NCBI GenBank assembly: GCA_963764305.1
Contig: CAVXSD010000009.1
Coordinates: 310,001 to 374,000 of the forward strand
Source: Bog-473 sp963764305
Lineage (GTDB): Bacteria > Actinomycetota > Acidimicrobiia > Acidimicrobiales > RAAP-2
DNA length: 64,000 nt
Direction of reading: 5' to 3'
In this document: piece after piece, positions 47,695 to 55,610 of the stretch
How positions within the stretch are numbered: the stretch's first letter is position 1
Layout: the number at the start of each line of letters is the position of its first letter
Notes under the pieces: model-generated
Told to the model about the DNA's origin: nothing
Database searches by the model: none
What the model saw: the letters and a program-made list of their open reading frames with translations, nothing else
Program-made: the position numbers and the translations under genes

Positions 47695-49594
47695 GTGGCG
47701 CGGCTGTCCGCGCAGATCCTGCGGCCCTCGGTCACCACGTGGACCCGCCTCGAACCGCAACCCCGGGACGCGACGCTCGAACGGTCGCTGCAGGCGCAGG
47801 TTCGCGACCCGCTGTGGTTCCTCGCACGGCAGTGGCAGGTCGGCGAGTTCGCCGGCGAGGACGGGGGATCGCCGGTTCAGGCCACCCTTGGCCTGACCAC
47901 CCGCCGCGCTGACCGGCTACCGGCCGGGACCACCGCCGCGGACGGTCAGCCGGCCGCCGCCACCGTCGCCCTCGACAACGCGACCGCGCTGGAGATGCAG
48001 GTCGAACGGCGTCCGGTAAACCTGAAGGTGCGCGGCAGCGTCCAACTGGGCCTGCTGTTCGAGGATCTAGCCAACGACTCGGGCCTGCCCGGCGCGACCG
48101 TGGACGCGTTCCGGGCGGCGTTCCCGATCGCCGCGGCCGACCCCGACCCTTACCTCGCGGGCGCGGACGGCCTGGCGCTGCGCTCGCTCGCCGCCGGGCG
48201 CGCGACTCGACGGCGAAGCGCTGTTCCGGTCGGCGCAAGCCGCCGCGGCGGGAACGATCGCGAATCCGCCTTTGCCCACCGAGGCGAGCGATCCGGCCAC
48301 TGCGGCGGTGCTCGTCGACTTCGTCGCGCTCCGGGAAAGCGCCTTCACCGAGGACGTCAACGCCTCCGGCGGCGCGGGCGGCTCAGGCGGGTCCGGCGGC
48401 GGCACCAGCAGTGGTCCCGACTCCTGGCAGTCGGCCGACCTCGACTACGCGTTCGCCGTCGAGGCCGTCTCGACGGACGGGAATTCCCTTGTTCTGGAGG
48501 CCGATTCGTTCCCGGGCGGCGAGCTCGACTGGTACTCCTTCACCAGCGGCTCCGGACTGATCGGTTCCACACCGGTCGATCCGACGTACACGACGATCAC
48601 CATGCTCCCCGGACACGTCACCTTCCACGGGATGCCATCGGATCGCTGGTGGGGCTTCGAGGACGGCAAGACCGACTTCGGGCAACTGGACGCCCAGCAC
48701 GTCGATCTCGCCAAGCTGCTCGTGATGGAGTTCGCCCTGGTCTACGGCAACGACTGGTTCTACATCCCAGTCCCGAGCCCAATCGGTTCGGCGCAGACGG
48801 TCGACACGCTCGTCGTCACCGACACGTTCGGCGTGCGCACGCTGATCCGTCCGGTGGAGCAGTACCCGGTGCAGGGCAGTTCGCGGCCCTGGTCGATGTT
48901 CAAGATCGCCGATCCGTCGGGCGCGGTCGGGAGCGAGATCCTGCTGGCCCCGACGCTCGGACAGACCGAAGACGCCGATCCGATCGAGGACATACTCATC
49001 ACCCGCGATCCCACCGCCGCGCTGGCTTGGGCTGTGGAGAACACCGTGTGGGGCGCGGCGGACGTCGGCGTCGACGGGTTCGAGGGCTATTTGGCCAGGC
49101 TGCGGGACGAGAACCAGGCACCTCCGCCACCGCCCGCCCCGGATATGCCGAGCGTCGCCTACACGTTGGAACATCCGCCGCCGGACAACTGGATTCCGCT
49201 CGTTCCGGTGCTTCCGTCGATCGGCGCGGCATCGGTGTTCCGGCGCGGCACCATGGACATCCCCGGCCCGGGCGACACGGTGCTGCAGCTGACCGCCGTC
49301 GCCGAACTCCTCGAGCCCGCCGGGCCTTTCTACCTCACCGACCGAGTAGTCACACCGATCGGCGTGAGCGCGCAACGCTATCTGCGTCGGACCCGGCTAC
49401 CCGACGGAAACACCGTCACTTGGCTGGCGAACCGCAGCGGACCCGGCCGGGGCCTGGGCGCGTCCGGCCTGCAGTTCGACTATCTGCGCGACGCGACCGA
49501 CAGCACCGGCACAGGCGGCACTGACAGCGGTACGAGCGGCACCAGCTCGAGCGGCACGAATGACACCTCTGGCAGCCCCATGCCTCCCGGCTGA
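47695..49594 (+). pseudogene. Uncharacterised protein C of the operon, one frameshift
   Basis: Last operon gene, starting at GTG 47695, 33 bp after protein B, about 632 aa. The N-terminus has RPSVTTWTRLEPQPRDATLE and DPLWFLARQWQVGEFAGEDG, a sequence signature I associate with this same cluster elsewhere. The C-terminal half includes FHGMPSDRWWGFEDGKTDFG, LVYGNDWFYIPVPSPIGS and a Gly/Ser/Thr-rich tail. One extra base near 48208 (GCGCGACTCGAC) changes frame; the rest is clean, unlike its upstream neighbours. Function is unknown; the Trp-rich blocks suggest a beta-rich structural role. Confidence 0.75.
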
Positions 49595-49703
49595 CGAACT
49601 GTCCCGGCAGCCGGGCTATCGCCGACCTCCGCTCGAACCGAGCTGAGCTGATGGCCGGGTCCGAGCACCTCGACAGTCAGAGCATCACGACATCAACGAA
49701 GAC

Positions 49704-51518
49704 AGGACGCCCTGAAGTAGCGCTGGCTCCGCGGAGCACAAGATGGGGTACTGGGGCTCGACGCGGGTAGGACGCGGCGATCGTGGGCAGATGCCGAGTC
49801 CTCGTGTGAAGAGCACGTCGCGGCCACACCGCCGGGAAGGAGGGCATCAGCGTGACCGAGTGTGGCCCTCGAAGGCCTTCCAGAGCCCCGCCACGCTCCA
49901 TCGGGCACCGTCATGATCGAGTCCGAGCACGGCCAGTCGAGCCCAGTTGATGGCACCGGCCCGGGTGTCGACGTCGGTCGCGATTCGTCGCTTGCCGCGC
50001 ACCCGGGCATGGCGGCCGCCCCAGGGGCGGCGGACGAAGTGGGAGATCTTGCGCTCGACCTTGGGACGGTCGGCCCGATAACGCGCTTGCCACTCGGGGG
50101 TGCTCTGCTCGGAGCGGGCCGTCTGGAGGAGGTCTTCGTAGCGGCCGATGCTGATCGTGCGCCCCGAGCGCGACTTGGCGCACGCCCGGCGCAAGGGGCA
50201 GTGGGTGCAGTGGACCTTGAACGAAGCGCGTCCAGCACCGTCGCGGGTGGGGTTGATGGCGACGCGGTGGCCGACCGGACAGGTCACGCTGTTGGTCTCG
50301 AGGTCCACATCGAAGCGGTCCTTGGTGAAGAGGCCCGTGGCATTGCGCACCGGCGGCACCTTGGCCACCACCTCGAAGCCGGCTTCGCGGAACGCCGCTC
50401 GGGTGGCGCCGTCGGCATAGGCCGAATCGCCCAGGATCTCGGGCTTGTCCTCCTCGTCGGCCAGGGTCCCCACCAGCTCGTCGACGGCGTCGCGGTCAGG
50501 GGCGTTGGCCGGCGTGACGGCCACCTCGTCGATGAGCTCTGAGTCGGGGTCGATCGAGAGGTGGGCCTTGTAGCCGTCGAAGCGGCGGTTGCGCGACTTG
50601 TGGCCGTGGCGGGCCTCGGGGTCGACCGTCGAGATGACCCGGTCCTTGGCCACCTTGTGGACGATGCGAAAGACCCCGTCGTCGCCTTCTTCGACATCTT
50701 GGCCGGCGACGAGGGCCAACAGGTCGGCGGCGGCGGCGGCGCTGGCTGGCAGGGCCTCCCCGTCAATGGCACCGAGCGCGGCCAACGCGTCACGCACCAG
50801 TGCGTCGACGAGGGCGTCGCGGGCACCCTTGTCGTCCCAATCACACGGCGGCTTGCCGACGGTGTCGTAGTCGTCGTCGCGGACAAGGACGGATCGGACA
50901 TCTTCGGCCAGGGGGCTGGCCACCTGGTCGAGGGCAACGAGCAGCTTGCGGATGGCGGCGCGCAGCTGGGTGACGGTGTCTTGGGTGGCCACGGCGTCAT
51001 GGAGTGGGGTCGAGTCGAGGACGCGGGCCCGGCCCTTCATCGCCCCGGTCTCTTTGGCCACCACCTTGGTGTCCTCGAAGAGGCGCCGGGGGCGCTCAGA
51101 GGCCCGCAGGCGGTTGCGCTGGCCGACGAGGGAGGTCGGATGGAAGGCCACATAGCCGGTGTCGACCCCCGCGGCCGCCTGCCAGCGCAGGTCGAAGCTG
51201 AGCCGGTCGACCGCCTCGGCGTCACTCAGGCCCTCGAAGGCCTGGAGCACCATGACCGTGGCCATCACCCGGGCCGCGATGGTCGGTCGCCCCCGGGCCG
51301 ACTCGGCATAGAGATCGGCGAAGTAGTCGTCGCCGAAGAGCCGCTCTCCGTGGTCGGCCAACAGGCGATAGAGCGAACCCTCCTTCAGCCGATCGCCGAG
51401 GATCTCCCTCGGACTCTCGAAGCGCTGCTGGACCTTTGAGCGACCAAGTGCCATGGACAAATTCCGCCCACCCCAGCCCATTTCGCGAATCGAGAGGCCA
51501 CTATTTCAGGGGCGTCCT
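49704..51518 (-). mobile_element. IS1182-family insertion sequence
   Basis: About 1.8 kb with one transposase gene. The left end AGGACGCCCTGAAGTAG and the complement of the right end AGGACGCCCCTGAAATAG match as imperfect inverted repeats. No clear target duplication was found. It follows directly after the large five-gene operon. Confidence 0.8.
49847..51454 (-). CDS. IS1182-family transposase
   Basis: The intact transposase is 535 aa from ATG 51454 (MALGRSKVQQRF). An N-terminal DUF772-type domain (FADLYAESARGRPTIAARVM) is followed by the DDE core: RVLDSTPLHDAVATQD, DGYKAHLSIDPDSELI, ILGDSAYADGATR, then a zinc-finger-like CTHCPLRRACAKS insertion and the C-terminal ERKISHFVRR...RVRGK. No frameshift is present, which contrasts with the heavily shifted genes just upstream. 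Confidence 0.93.
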   Translation of the reverse strand: MALGRSKVQQRFESPREILGDRLKEGSLYRLLADHGERLFGDDYFADLYAESARGRPTIAARVMATVMVLQAFEGLSDAEAVDRLSFDLRWQAAAGVDTGYVAFHPTSLVGQRNRLRASERPRRLFEDTKVVAKETGAMKGRARVLDSTPLHDAVATQDTVTQLRAAIRKLLVALDQVASPLAEDVRSVLVRDDDYDTVGKPPCDWDDKGARDALVDALVRDALAALGAIDGEALPASAAAAADLLALVAGQDVEEGDDGVFRIVHKVAKDRVISTVDPEARHGHKSRNRRFDGYKAHLSIDPDSELIDEVAVTPANAPDRDAVDELVGTLADEEDKPEILGDSAYADGATRAAFREAGFEVVAKVPPVRNATGLFTKDRFDVDLETNSVTCPVGHRVAINPTRDGAGRASFKVHCTHCPLRRACAKSRSGRTISIGRYEDLLQTARSEQSTPEWQARYRADRPKVERKISHFVRRPWGGRHARVRGKRRIATDVDTRAGAINWARLAVLGLDHDGARWSVAGLWKAFEGHTRSR

Positions 51519-51844
51519 AGCCCTTCGGACTGCCTCCGACGGGTCAGCCGCATCCAGACCGGTCGCGACGTCCGGCGAGGCTGTCAACGCGGCCAGTTCC
51601 TGGATCACCAGTCGCAATCGGCCGTCGTTCGGTGTGGGGATCGAGGCCGACGAGTTGAGGGTGGCGTGGGTCATGCTCCCTGCCAGCCGACTCCTCCGGA
51701 GTCCACGTCGCTCAGCTCGACTCGGGCCGACAATCCCTCGGAACCGTTCAAACCACGCGGACCCACTAGGCAGTCGGCCGTCCAGGCTCTGAAAAGTGTG
51801 TCCATGACCCCGCCATCGGGGCACTCCGGTGTGGCGATCTGCTG
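51519..51844. other. Gene-free region between IS1182 and the HTH/Clp-N pair
   Basis: About 326 bp without a supported gene. The minus-strand frame at 51501-51824 overlaps the IS end and lacks a ribosome site and family resemblance. Confidence 0.4.
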
Positions 51845-51888
51845 TGTCAGTTTAGATTGACAATCAAGGATGTCAGTCCATGCTGACA
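51845..51888. promoter_or_regulatory. Paired TGTCA dyads overlapping the HTH gene start
   Basis: Two dyads lie in tandem: TGTCA-N8-TGACA (51845-51862) and TGTCAG-N6-CTGACA (51871-51888). The first contains a consensus -35 hexamer TTGACA (51857-51862). The second covers an alternative start ATG 51880 and ends 3 bp before ATG 51892. This looks like an operator for self-regulation by the encoded HTH protein. Confidence 0.55.
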
Positions 51889-51891
51889 GCC

Positions 51892-52104
51892 ATGGACATC
51901 GAAAAACTCAGCGTGAATCTCTCGTCGGATGACCCGGCAATTGGGCTTCGCGCCTCGTTGGCGCTCCATCGCCTGGCTGAGAGGGTCGAAGCGAACCACG
52001 TCGCGTCGGCCCGGGAAAAGGGCTGGTCGTGGCAGCAGATCGGAGACGCTTTGGGCGTCACCCGTCAATCCGTGCACACCAAATACAACAAGGAGTCATC
52101 ATGA
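51892..52104 (+). CDS. Small helix-turn-helix DNA-binding protein
   Basis: The protein is 70 aa from ATG 51892 (74 aa from ATG 51880). An N-terminal helical region (DPAIGLRASLALHRLAERVE) is followed by an HTH (GWSWQQIGDALGVTRQSVHT). Similar short proteins sit upstream of Clp N-domain genes in actinobacteria. It overlaps the next gene by ATGA, and dyads over its start suggest autoregulation. I prefer ATG 51892, which leaves the operator outside the coding region. Confidence 0.85.
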   Translation: MDIEKLSVNLSSDDPAIGLRASLALHRLAERVEANHVASAREKGWSWQQIGDALGVTRQSVHTKYNKESS

Positions 52105-52611
52105 CCACCGAATCCGTTGTGCCAGAGGTGCTTCACGTCTGGGCCATCTATGAGGGCCGGTGAGGAGGCTCGTCGCCGAGGTGATCGCCGAACTGGCACC
52201 GATCACCTCTTGCTCGGCTTGTTGGAGAACCCGTCGATCGAAGTCGTGTTGGGCGTGAGCCTGCAGCAAGCTCGCCAGGCCCTTGTGTCGCTCGATCACG
52301 AAGCCCTGGGCGCCCTGGGTTTGGGGTCCGGCACCGACGCTCCCCCACTGCCGATGCGCGCCGTGCCGAAGAAGCCAACGATCAGAGCCGTCATGAAAAA
52401 AGATCGCCTCCGCATGACGCCCGCGGCAAAGAAGGTGCTTGAGGAAGCGGTCAAGCCCAATCGCCGGAAGACCCAGGTCACTGCCCAGCAGGTGCTGGCC
52501 CAGATCCTCACTCTCCAACCACCAGATCCTGCGGCGGTGCTGCTGGGCGCTCTCGGCGTGAACACGTTAGAGGTTCGGCGCCGATTGGATGCGGTCACGC
52601 TCGACAGCTGA
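52101..52611 (+). pseudogene. Clp N-terminal-domain protein, frameshift near start
   Basis: The start ATG 52101 (MTTESVVPEVLHVWAIYEG) is coupled to the HTH gene but ends at a TGA (52161-52163). The body continues in another frame from about 52150: EEARRRGDRRTGTDHLLLGL, ENPSIEVVLGVSLQQARQAL, then a second Clp_N-like repeat (RMTPAAKKVLEEAVKPNRRK, QQVLAQILTLQ). No ATPase domain follows, so it is a stand-alone substrate-adaptor-like protein of about 165 aa. The role is probably in proteostasis or stress response with the HTH partner. One indel separates start and body. Confidence 0.75.
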
Positions 52612-52854
52612 GTCCCCAGCGACATTCACGACTTCGGGCGAAGGTGTCCGAGTCGGGCCGCCTACGGGCAGGCAACAGTGCGCTGGCACCAGGCTCTGCA
52701 GATGGTTCCTCGAGGCCGAACGACCTGGCCCCGTCTGCCAGCTCATGATCGAGGAGTCCGCAAGCCCTCGACCCTCTGGGTAGCCCAAAACCTGAGCCTC
52801 TCCGCGCCCGGCGAGTAGCTCCATGGTGCCGTTCCAGGGCAGTGCTAATGCCCA

Positions 52855-53084
52855 AATTCAGTCGGCCTGTGAAAGTTCACGATGCTCGACATTTTGGGGC
52901 ACACAAGCGGGTCTTGCGCTACACGAAGAAGACACAGGAACACGGAAAAGACACCAAATGGCGGTCATTGACGGTCATTGGCGGTGCGGGACGGACAAAC
53001 GTTGTCCCTGCTCAGAAGCCAGAAATGGCTCCGACGTCGATATACGCACCTGGGCCGAGTTCGGTTCGAATCCCGCCACCTCCA
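52855..53084 (+). repeat. Att-like repeat, copy 3, ending in a tRNA 3' end
   Basis: About 230 bp related to copies 1 and 2, with AAGACACA and AAAGACACC about 22 bp apart (52925-52956), then GGCGGTCATTGACGGTCATT and the tRNA end at 53063-53084. The homology continues past the tRNA end into the 3' part of the HNH gene, as in copy 1. Confidence 0.75.
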
Positions 53085-53087
53085 ACA

Positions 53088-53205
53088 TCGCCAGAGCGTT
53101 CGAGGATCTCGTGCGCCGATGCCATGGCGTCACTCACGCGGATGCCTGATGGCTGTGGGCATCCTTCGGGTCGATTGTCGTCTTGAACACCGTTTCGATG
53201 CTCCG
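53088..53205 (-). pseudogene. HNH endonuclease, C-terminal remnant
   Basis: The minus strand encodes HRNGVQDDNRPEGCPQPSGI and RVSDAMASAHEILERSGDVG, clearly homologous to the end of the HNH protein at 20168-20737 (HRNGVRDDNRPGN...PQPSGIRVSDAIAWAREILE). A short deletion removes the NLELWTT part and the N-terminal domains are gone. It shows that copies 1 and 3 derive from the same att-HNH junction. Confidence 0.75.
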
Positions 53206-53531
53206 GACCAAGCTGCCCTCGAAGGGAAGTTGGCTGGTATGGCCGACGTCCCTGCGTGACTGGCATCGTCGGGTGAAATCCGAAATCCCCTGCCGCCGAT
53301 CGCCCCGTCGTGCCGACTGGCAGCTGGCGAACTGGCGAACTGGCGAACTGGAGCATGCAGCCGCCGGACCCCCAAGTGCGCCCCGAGCCGGCAACGAGAA
53401 TCGACATGGCACGCCCTTGCCGGACTCTCTGGCGATCACAAGGCCCAGCCGAAGGGACGTATGGCGAAGAGCCTCCTGCCCCGGAGAACCGCTCGTCGCT
53501 GGTGATATTCCTACCGGGGCGAGGTCGTTCT
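53206..53531. other. Gene-free region after att-like copy 3
   Basis: About 325 bp without a supported gene. It contains a short run of CTGGCGAACTGGCGAACTGG (about 53323-53351), a 9-bp tandem repeat of GGCGAACTG. Confidence 0.4.
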
Positions 53532-53717
53532 TCAGGAGGTCCAGTCGACAAGTAGGTCGGGGGGCGGGCTTTCGGGTGGTGTGCCCAGGTCGACGCCAGT
53601 CACATCCTTGACCTGGCCACGAAACCAGATGGAGAACTCGTCGCCGGAGGTGGCGAGTTTCGTGAACGTCTTCTCGATGTCAGGAACCTCGAACCACACC
53701 AACATGAGGCTCCCCAT
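53532..53717 (-). CDS. Small conserved protein, 61 aa
   Basis: ATG 53717 follows AGGAGA by 5 nt and starts MGSLMLVWFEVPDIEKTF; the protein ends DVTGVDLGTPPESPPPDL followed by a tryptophan. The pattern (MGSLxLVWFExPDxxKxF ... WFRxQVxDVTGVDL) resembles short actinobacterial proteins of unknown function. It is divergent from a broken TetR gene about 20 bp away, so the pair probably shared a control region. The length appears complete. Confidence 0.6.
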   Translation of the reverse strand: MGSLMLVWFEVPDIEKTFTKLATSGDEFSIWFRGQVKDVTGVDLGTPPESPPPDLLVDWTS

Positions 53718-53734
53718 CGGAGTCTCCTGCAGAG

Positions 53735-54378
53735 CCCAGGTCTCTCGGGCAAGTCCCGAGCACCGCCGCGCGGCTGCTGGCCACCGAGGGCGCGGTGTCG
53801 GCCCCGGCGCTTGGCCCGCGACCTGGGCACGTCGACGATGGTCGTCTCTACCCATTTCGGCAGGATGGAGGAGCTGACCCGACAGGTGATGCGCCGCGGG
53901 TTCGAAGATTTCGGAACCGAGCTGGACCGCGGCGCGGTCACCGACGATGCCGTCGCCGACTGGATGACCTACCTCTAGAGCTACCGCCGCTTCGCGCTTC
54001 GCGAACCCCACCTGTACACGGTGATGTTCGGTCCTGGACTGGCCGCGTTCAGGCTCGGTGATCCCGCCGACCTCGACGCGGCGAGGTCCACTTTCGTCTC
54101 GCTCCTCCGACGCATCCACGCCTGCGTCAACGCGGGCCGATGGGAGGTCGACGACGTCACCACCGCCGGCGAAGCTGTCTGGTCCGGTGTGCACGGCCAC
54201 ACCATGCTCGAGCTCCTTCGATGCGGTCGGCCGCGATCCGGTGCGCTCGTACAGCGAGATCCTCATCAGGATGTCGATTGGCCTCGGCGACGACGCCCTG
54301 GCCACCGCTCGCTCGCTGTCGACCGCCAGACGGCGGGCCGTCCGCGCAGACCGAGCCGAGGCCGCGTCTGCACCATGA
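53735..54378 (+). pseudogene. TetR-family regulator, broken
   Basis: Reading across frames gives the HTH (RLLATEGAVSAPALARDLGT, STMVVSTHFGRMEELTRQVM) and a helical C-terminal domain (SYRRFALREPHLYTVMFGPG, IHACVNAGRWEVDDVTTAGE, SYSEILIRMSIGLGDDALAT). It has an in-frame TAG at 53977-53979 and frame changes near 53810 and 54225. The in-frame stop, which is not explained by indels, argues for real decay. No clean start is seen. Confidence 0.75.
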
Positions 54379-54588
54379 TCGTCGCCGTGACCGACGGCCG
54401 CAGCGAGACCAACGCTGCCGCGCGTCGCGGCCCTTCCGCGTCGAGCGCGACCGAATGACCGTCTGGGCGTGATTATGACCTAACGCGTCGGCAGATTGTT
54501 CTCGGTCAAGAGCGAGTTCCATCGCTTGGTCCGTTGGCATCGCCTTCTCGACTGCGTAGGCCTCGCCGAACGCTGCCTCGCCTTTCGA

Positions 54589-54594
54589 TATAAT
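54589..54594 (+). promoter_or_regulatory. -10 element TATAAT
   Basis: A consensus TATAAT lies 25 bp before ATG 54620, in otherwise GC-rich sequence. No good -35 hexamer is seen at 16-18 bp. It is the likely promoter of the cyclic-nucleotide-binding gene. Confidence 0.45.
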
Positions 54595-54619
54595 CGTCCC
54601 GTCCTGGAAGGTAGGGCGA

Positions 54620-55036
54620 ATGGCCAACGAGATCATTGCTGCATTACAGGCTTCCGAATTGTTCCGGGACCTTCCGCAAAAGCAGCTGAAGCGAATCTTC
54701 GATGCAGGAAAGGTGATGTCGTTCCAGGCCGGGGCTGAAGTTGTGGCCGAGGGCGAAGGTGCCGGACGGTTTTTCCTCATCCTGGACGGAACGGCCGAGG
54801 TCTTCGCACATGGCGTGCACATGTCGGAATTGGGTCCGGGTGACGCCGTGGGCGAGATCGCTTTGCTCGACGGGGGACCCCGATCGGCGACGGTAAGGGC
54901 AACTAGTGATCTCCGGACGTTCTCTCTTGCCAGCTGGAACTTTCGACCGTTCCTGGGCGAACCAGAGGTAATGCGCGCAGTGATAGGCGTACTCTGCCGA
55001 CGACTGCGAAGTGCACGGGCGTCAGCCGTAGAGTAG
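54620..55036 (+). CDS. Cyclic-nucleotide-binding domain protein
   Basis: A 138-aa stand-alone CNMP-binding domain: SELFRDLPQKQLKRIFDAGK, AEVVAEGEGAGRFFLILDGT, and the phosphate-binding cassette LGPGDAVGEIALLDGGPRSA with the Glu and Arg that contact cyclic nucleotide (GEIALL...RSATV). There is no HTH, so it is not a Crp-type activator; it is more likely a sensor that binds a partner. Ribosome site GGAAGGTAGGG precedes ATG 54620. Confidence 0.9.
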   Translation: MANEIIAALQASELFRDLPQKQLKRIFDAGKVMSFQAGAEVVAEGEGAGRFFLILDGTAEVFAHGVHMSELGPGDAVGEIALLDGGPRSATVRATSDLRTFSLASWNFRPFLGEPEVMRAVIGVLCRRLRSARASAVE

Positions 55037-55256
55037 GACGTTGCGAATAGCGCGGCGGATTGGCAGTTGGGATGTCATCTGATTGCTGATTGGGAGTTGG
55101 GGATTGGCTACAGCGTCCGAAATCGGGCGAGTCCCCACGCACGGCGGCGGCGTCAGGCACGCTCGATCTCAGAGGTTCTCTGGATTTGATCCGCTTCGAT
55201 AGAATGCTCACACGAACGGCCGGCACTCTGAATACCTGAGTTTGAGGAGTGCCGTC

Positions 55257-55556
55257 ATGAGTGATGACGAACCAACCAGCCCCGGGGATCCCGAACGGGG
55301 CACGACATCAGGGTCAACGCCTGCCGGAGACTCGGCAGGCGCGGCTTCTGTTCTGCCTCTCCCACCTGCGTCTTCGTCAGGTTGGCCAGGCTCTGCGACC
55401 ATGGCCGGGCAAGCATGCCCGCCGAAAGTCCGACGACCCATGTCAAACATTCGGCGGGGATTGATCGTGGCCGCCGACCGGCGCCACGGCTGTGGCGACG
55501 CTACGCTGGGCCTTCCACCACGCGAGCGCGGCCTGAGCCGCCGGAGAATGTCCTGA
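55257..55556 (+). CDS. Possible short protein, 99 aa
   Basis: ATG 55257 follows a good GAGGAG site, starting MSDDEPTSPGDPERGTTSGS with a Pro/Ser-rich disordered N-terminus like that of many small actinobacterial membrane proteins. The rest (PPKVRRPMSNIRRGLIVAAD) has no recognised domain and no membrane segment, so it may be truncated or frameshifted. It has no similarity I can name. Confidence 0.3.
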   Translation: MSDDEPTSPGDPERGTTSGSTPAGDSAGAASVLPLPPASSSGWPGSATMAGQACPPKVRRPMSNIRRGLIVAADRRHGCGDATLGLPPRERGLSRRRMS

Positions 55557-55610
55557 CTTCCCTTCTAACAGCACCACCTGGCGCACTCGCGCCTGCCGCG
55601 GCCGCGCCCA

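Noticed and set aside
35190..48210. Programmed ribosomal frameshifting as the explanation for the frame changes
   Set aside because: There are far too many sites, with no common slippery heptamer and both +1 and -1 changes. Indel error or decay fits better.
50561..51439. 292-aa plus-strand ORF over the IS1182 transposase
   Set aside because: It is antisense to an intact IS1182 transposase and has no family resemblance.
53532..54305. 257-aa minus-strand ORF as a single gene
   Set aside because: Only its last 61 codons have protein character and their own ribosome site. The upstream part is antisense to the broken TetR gene.
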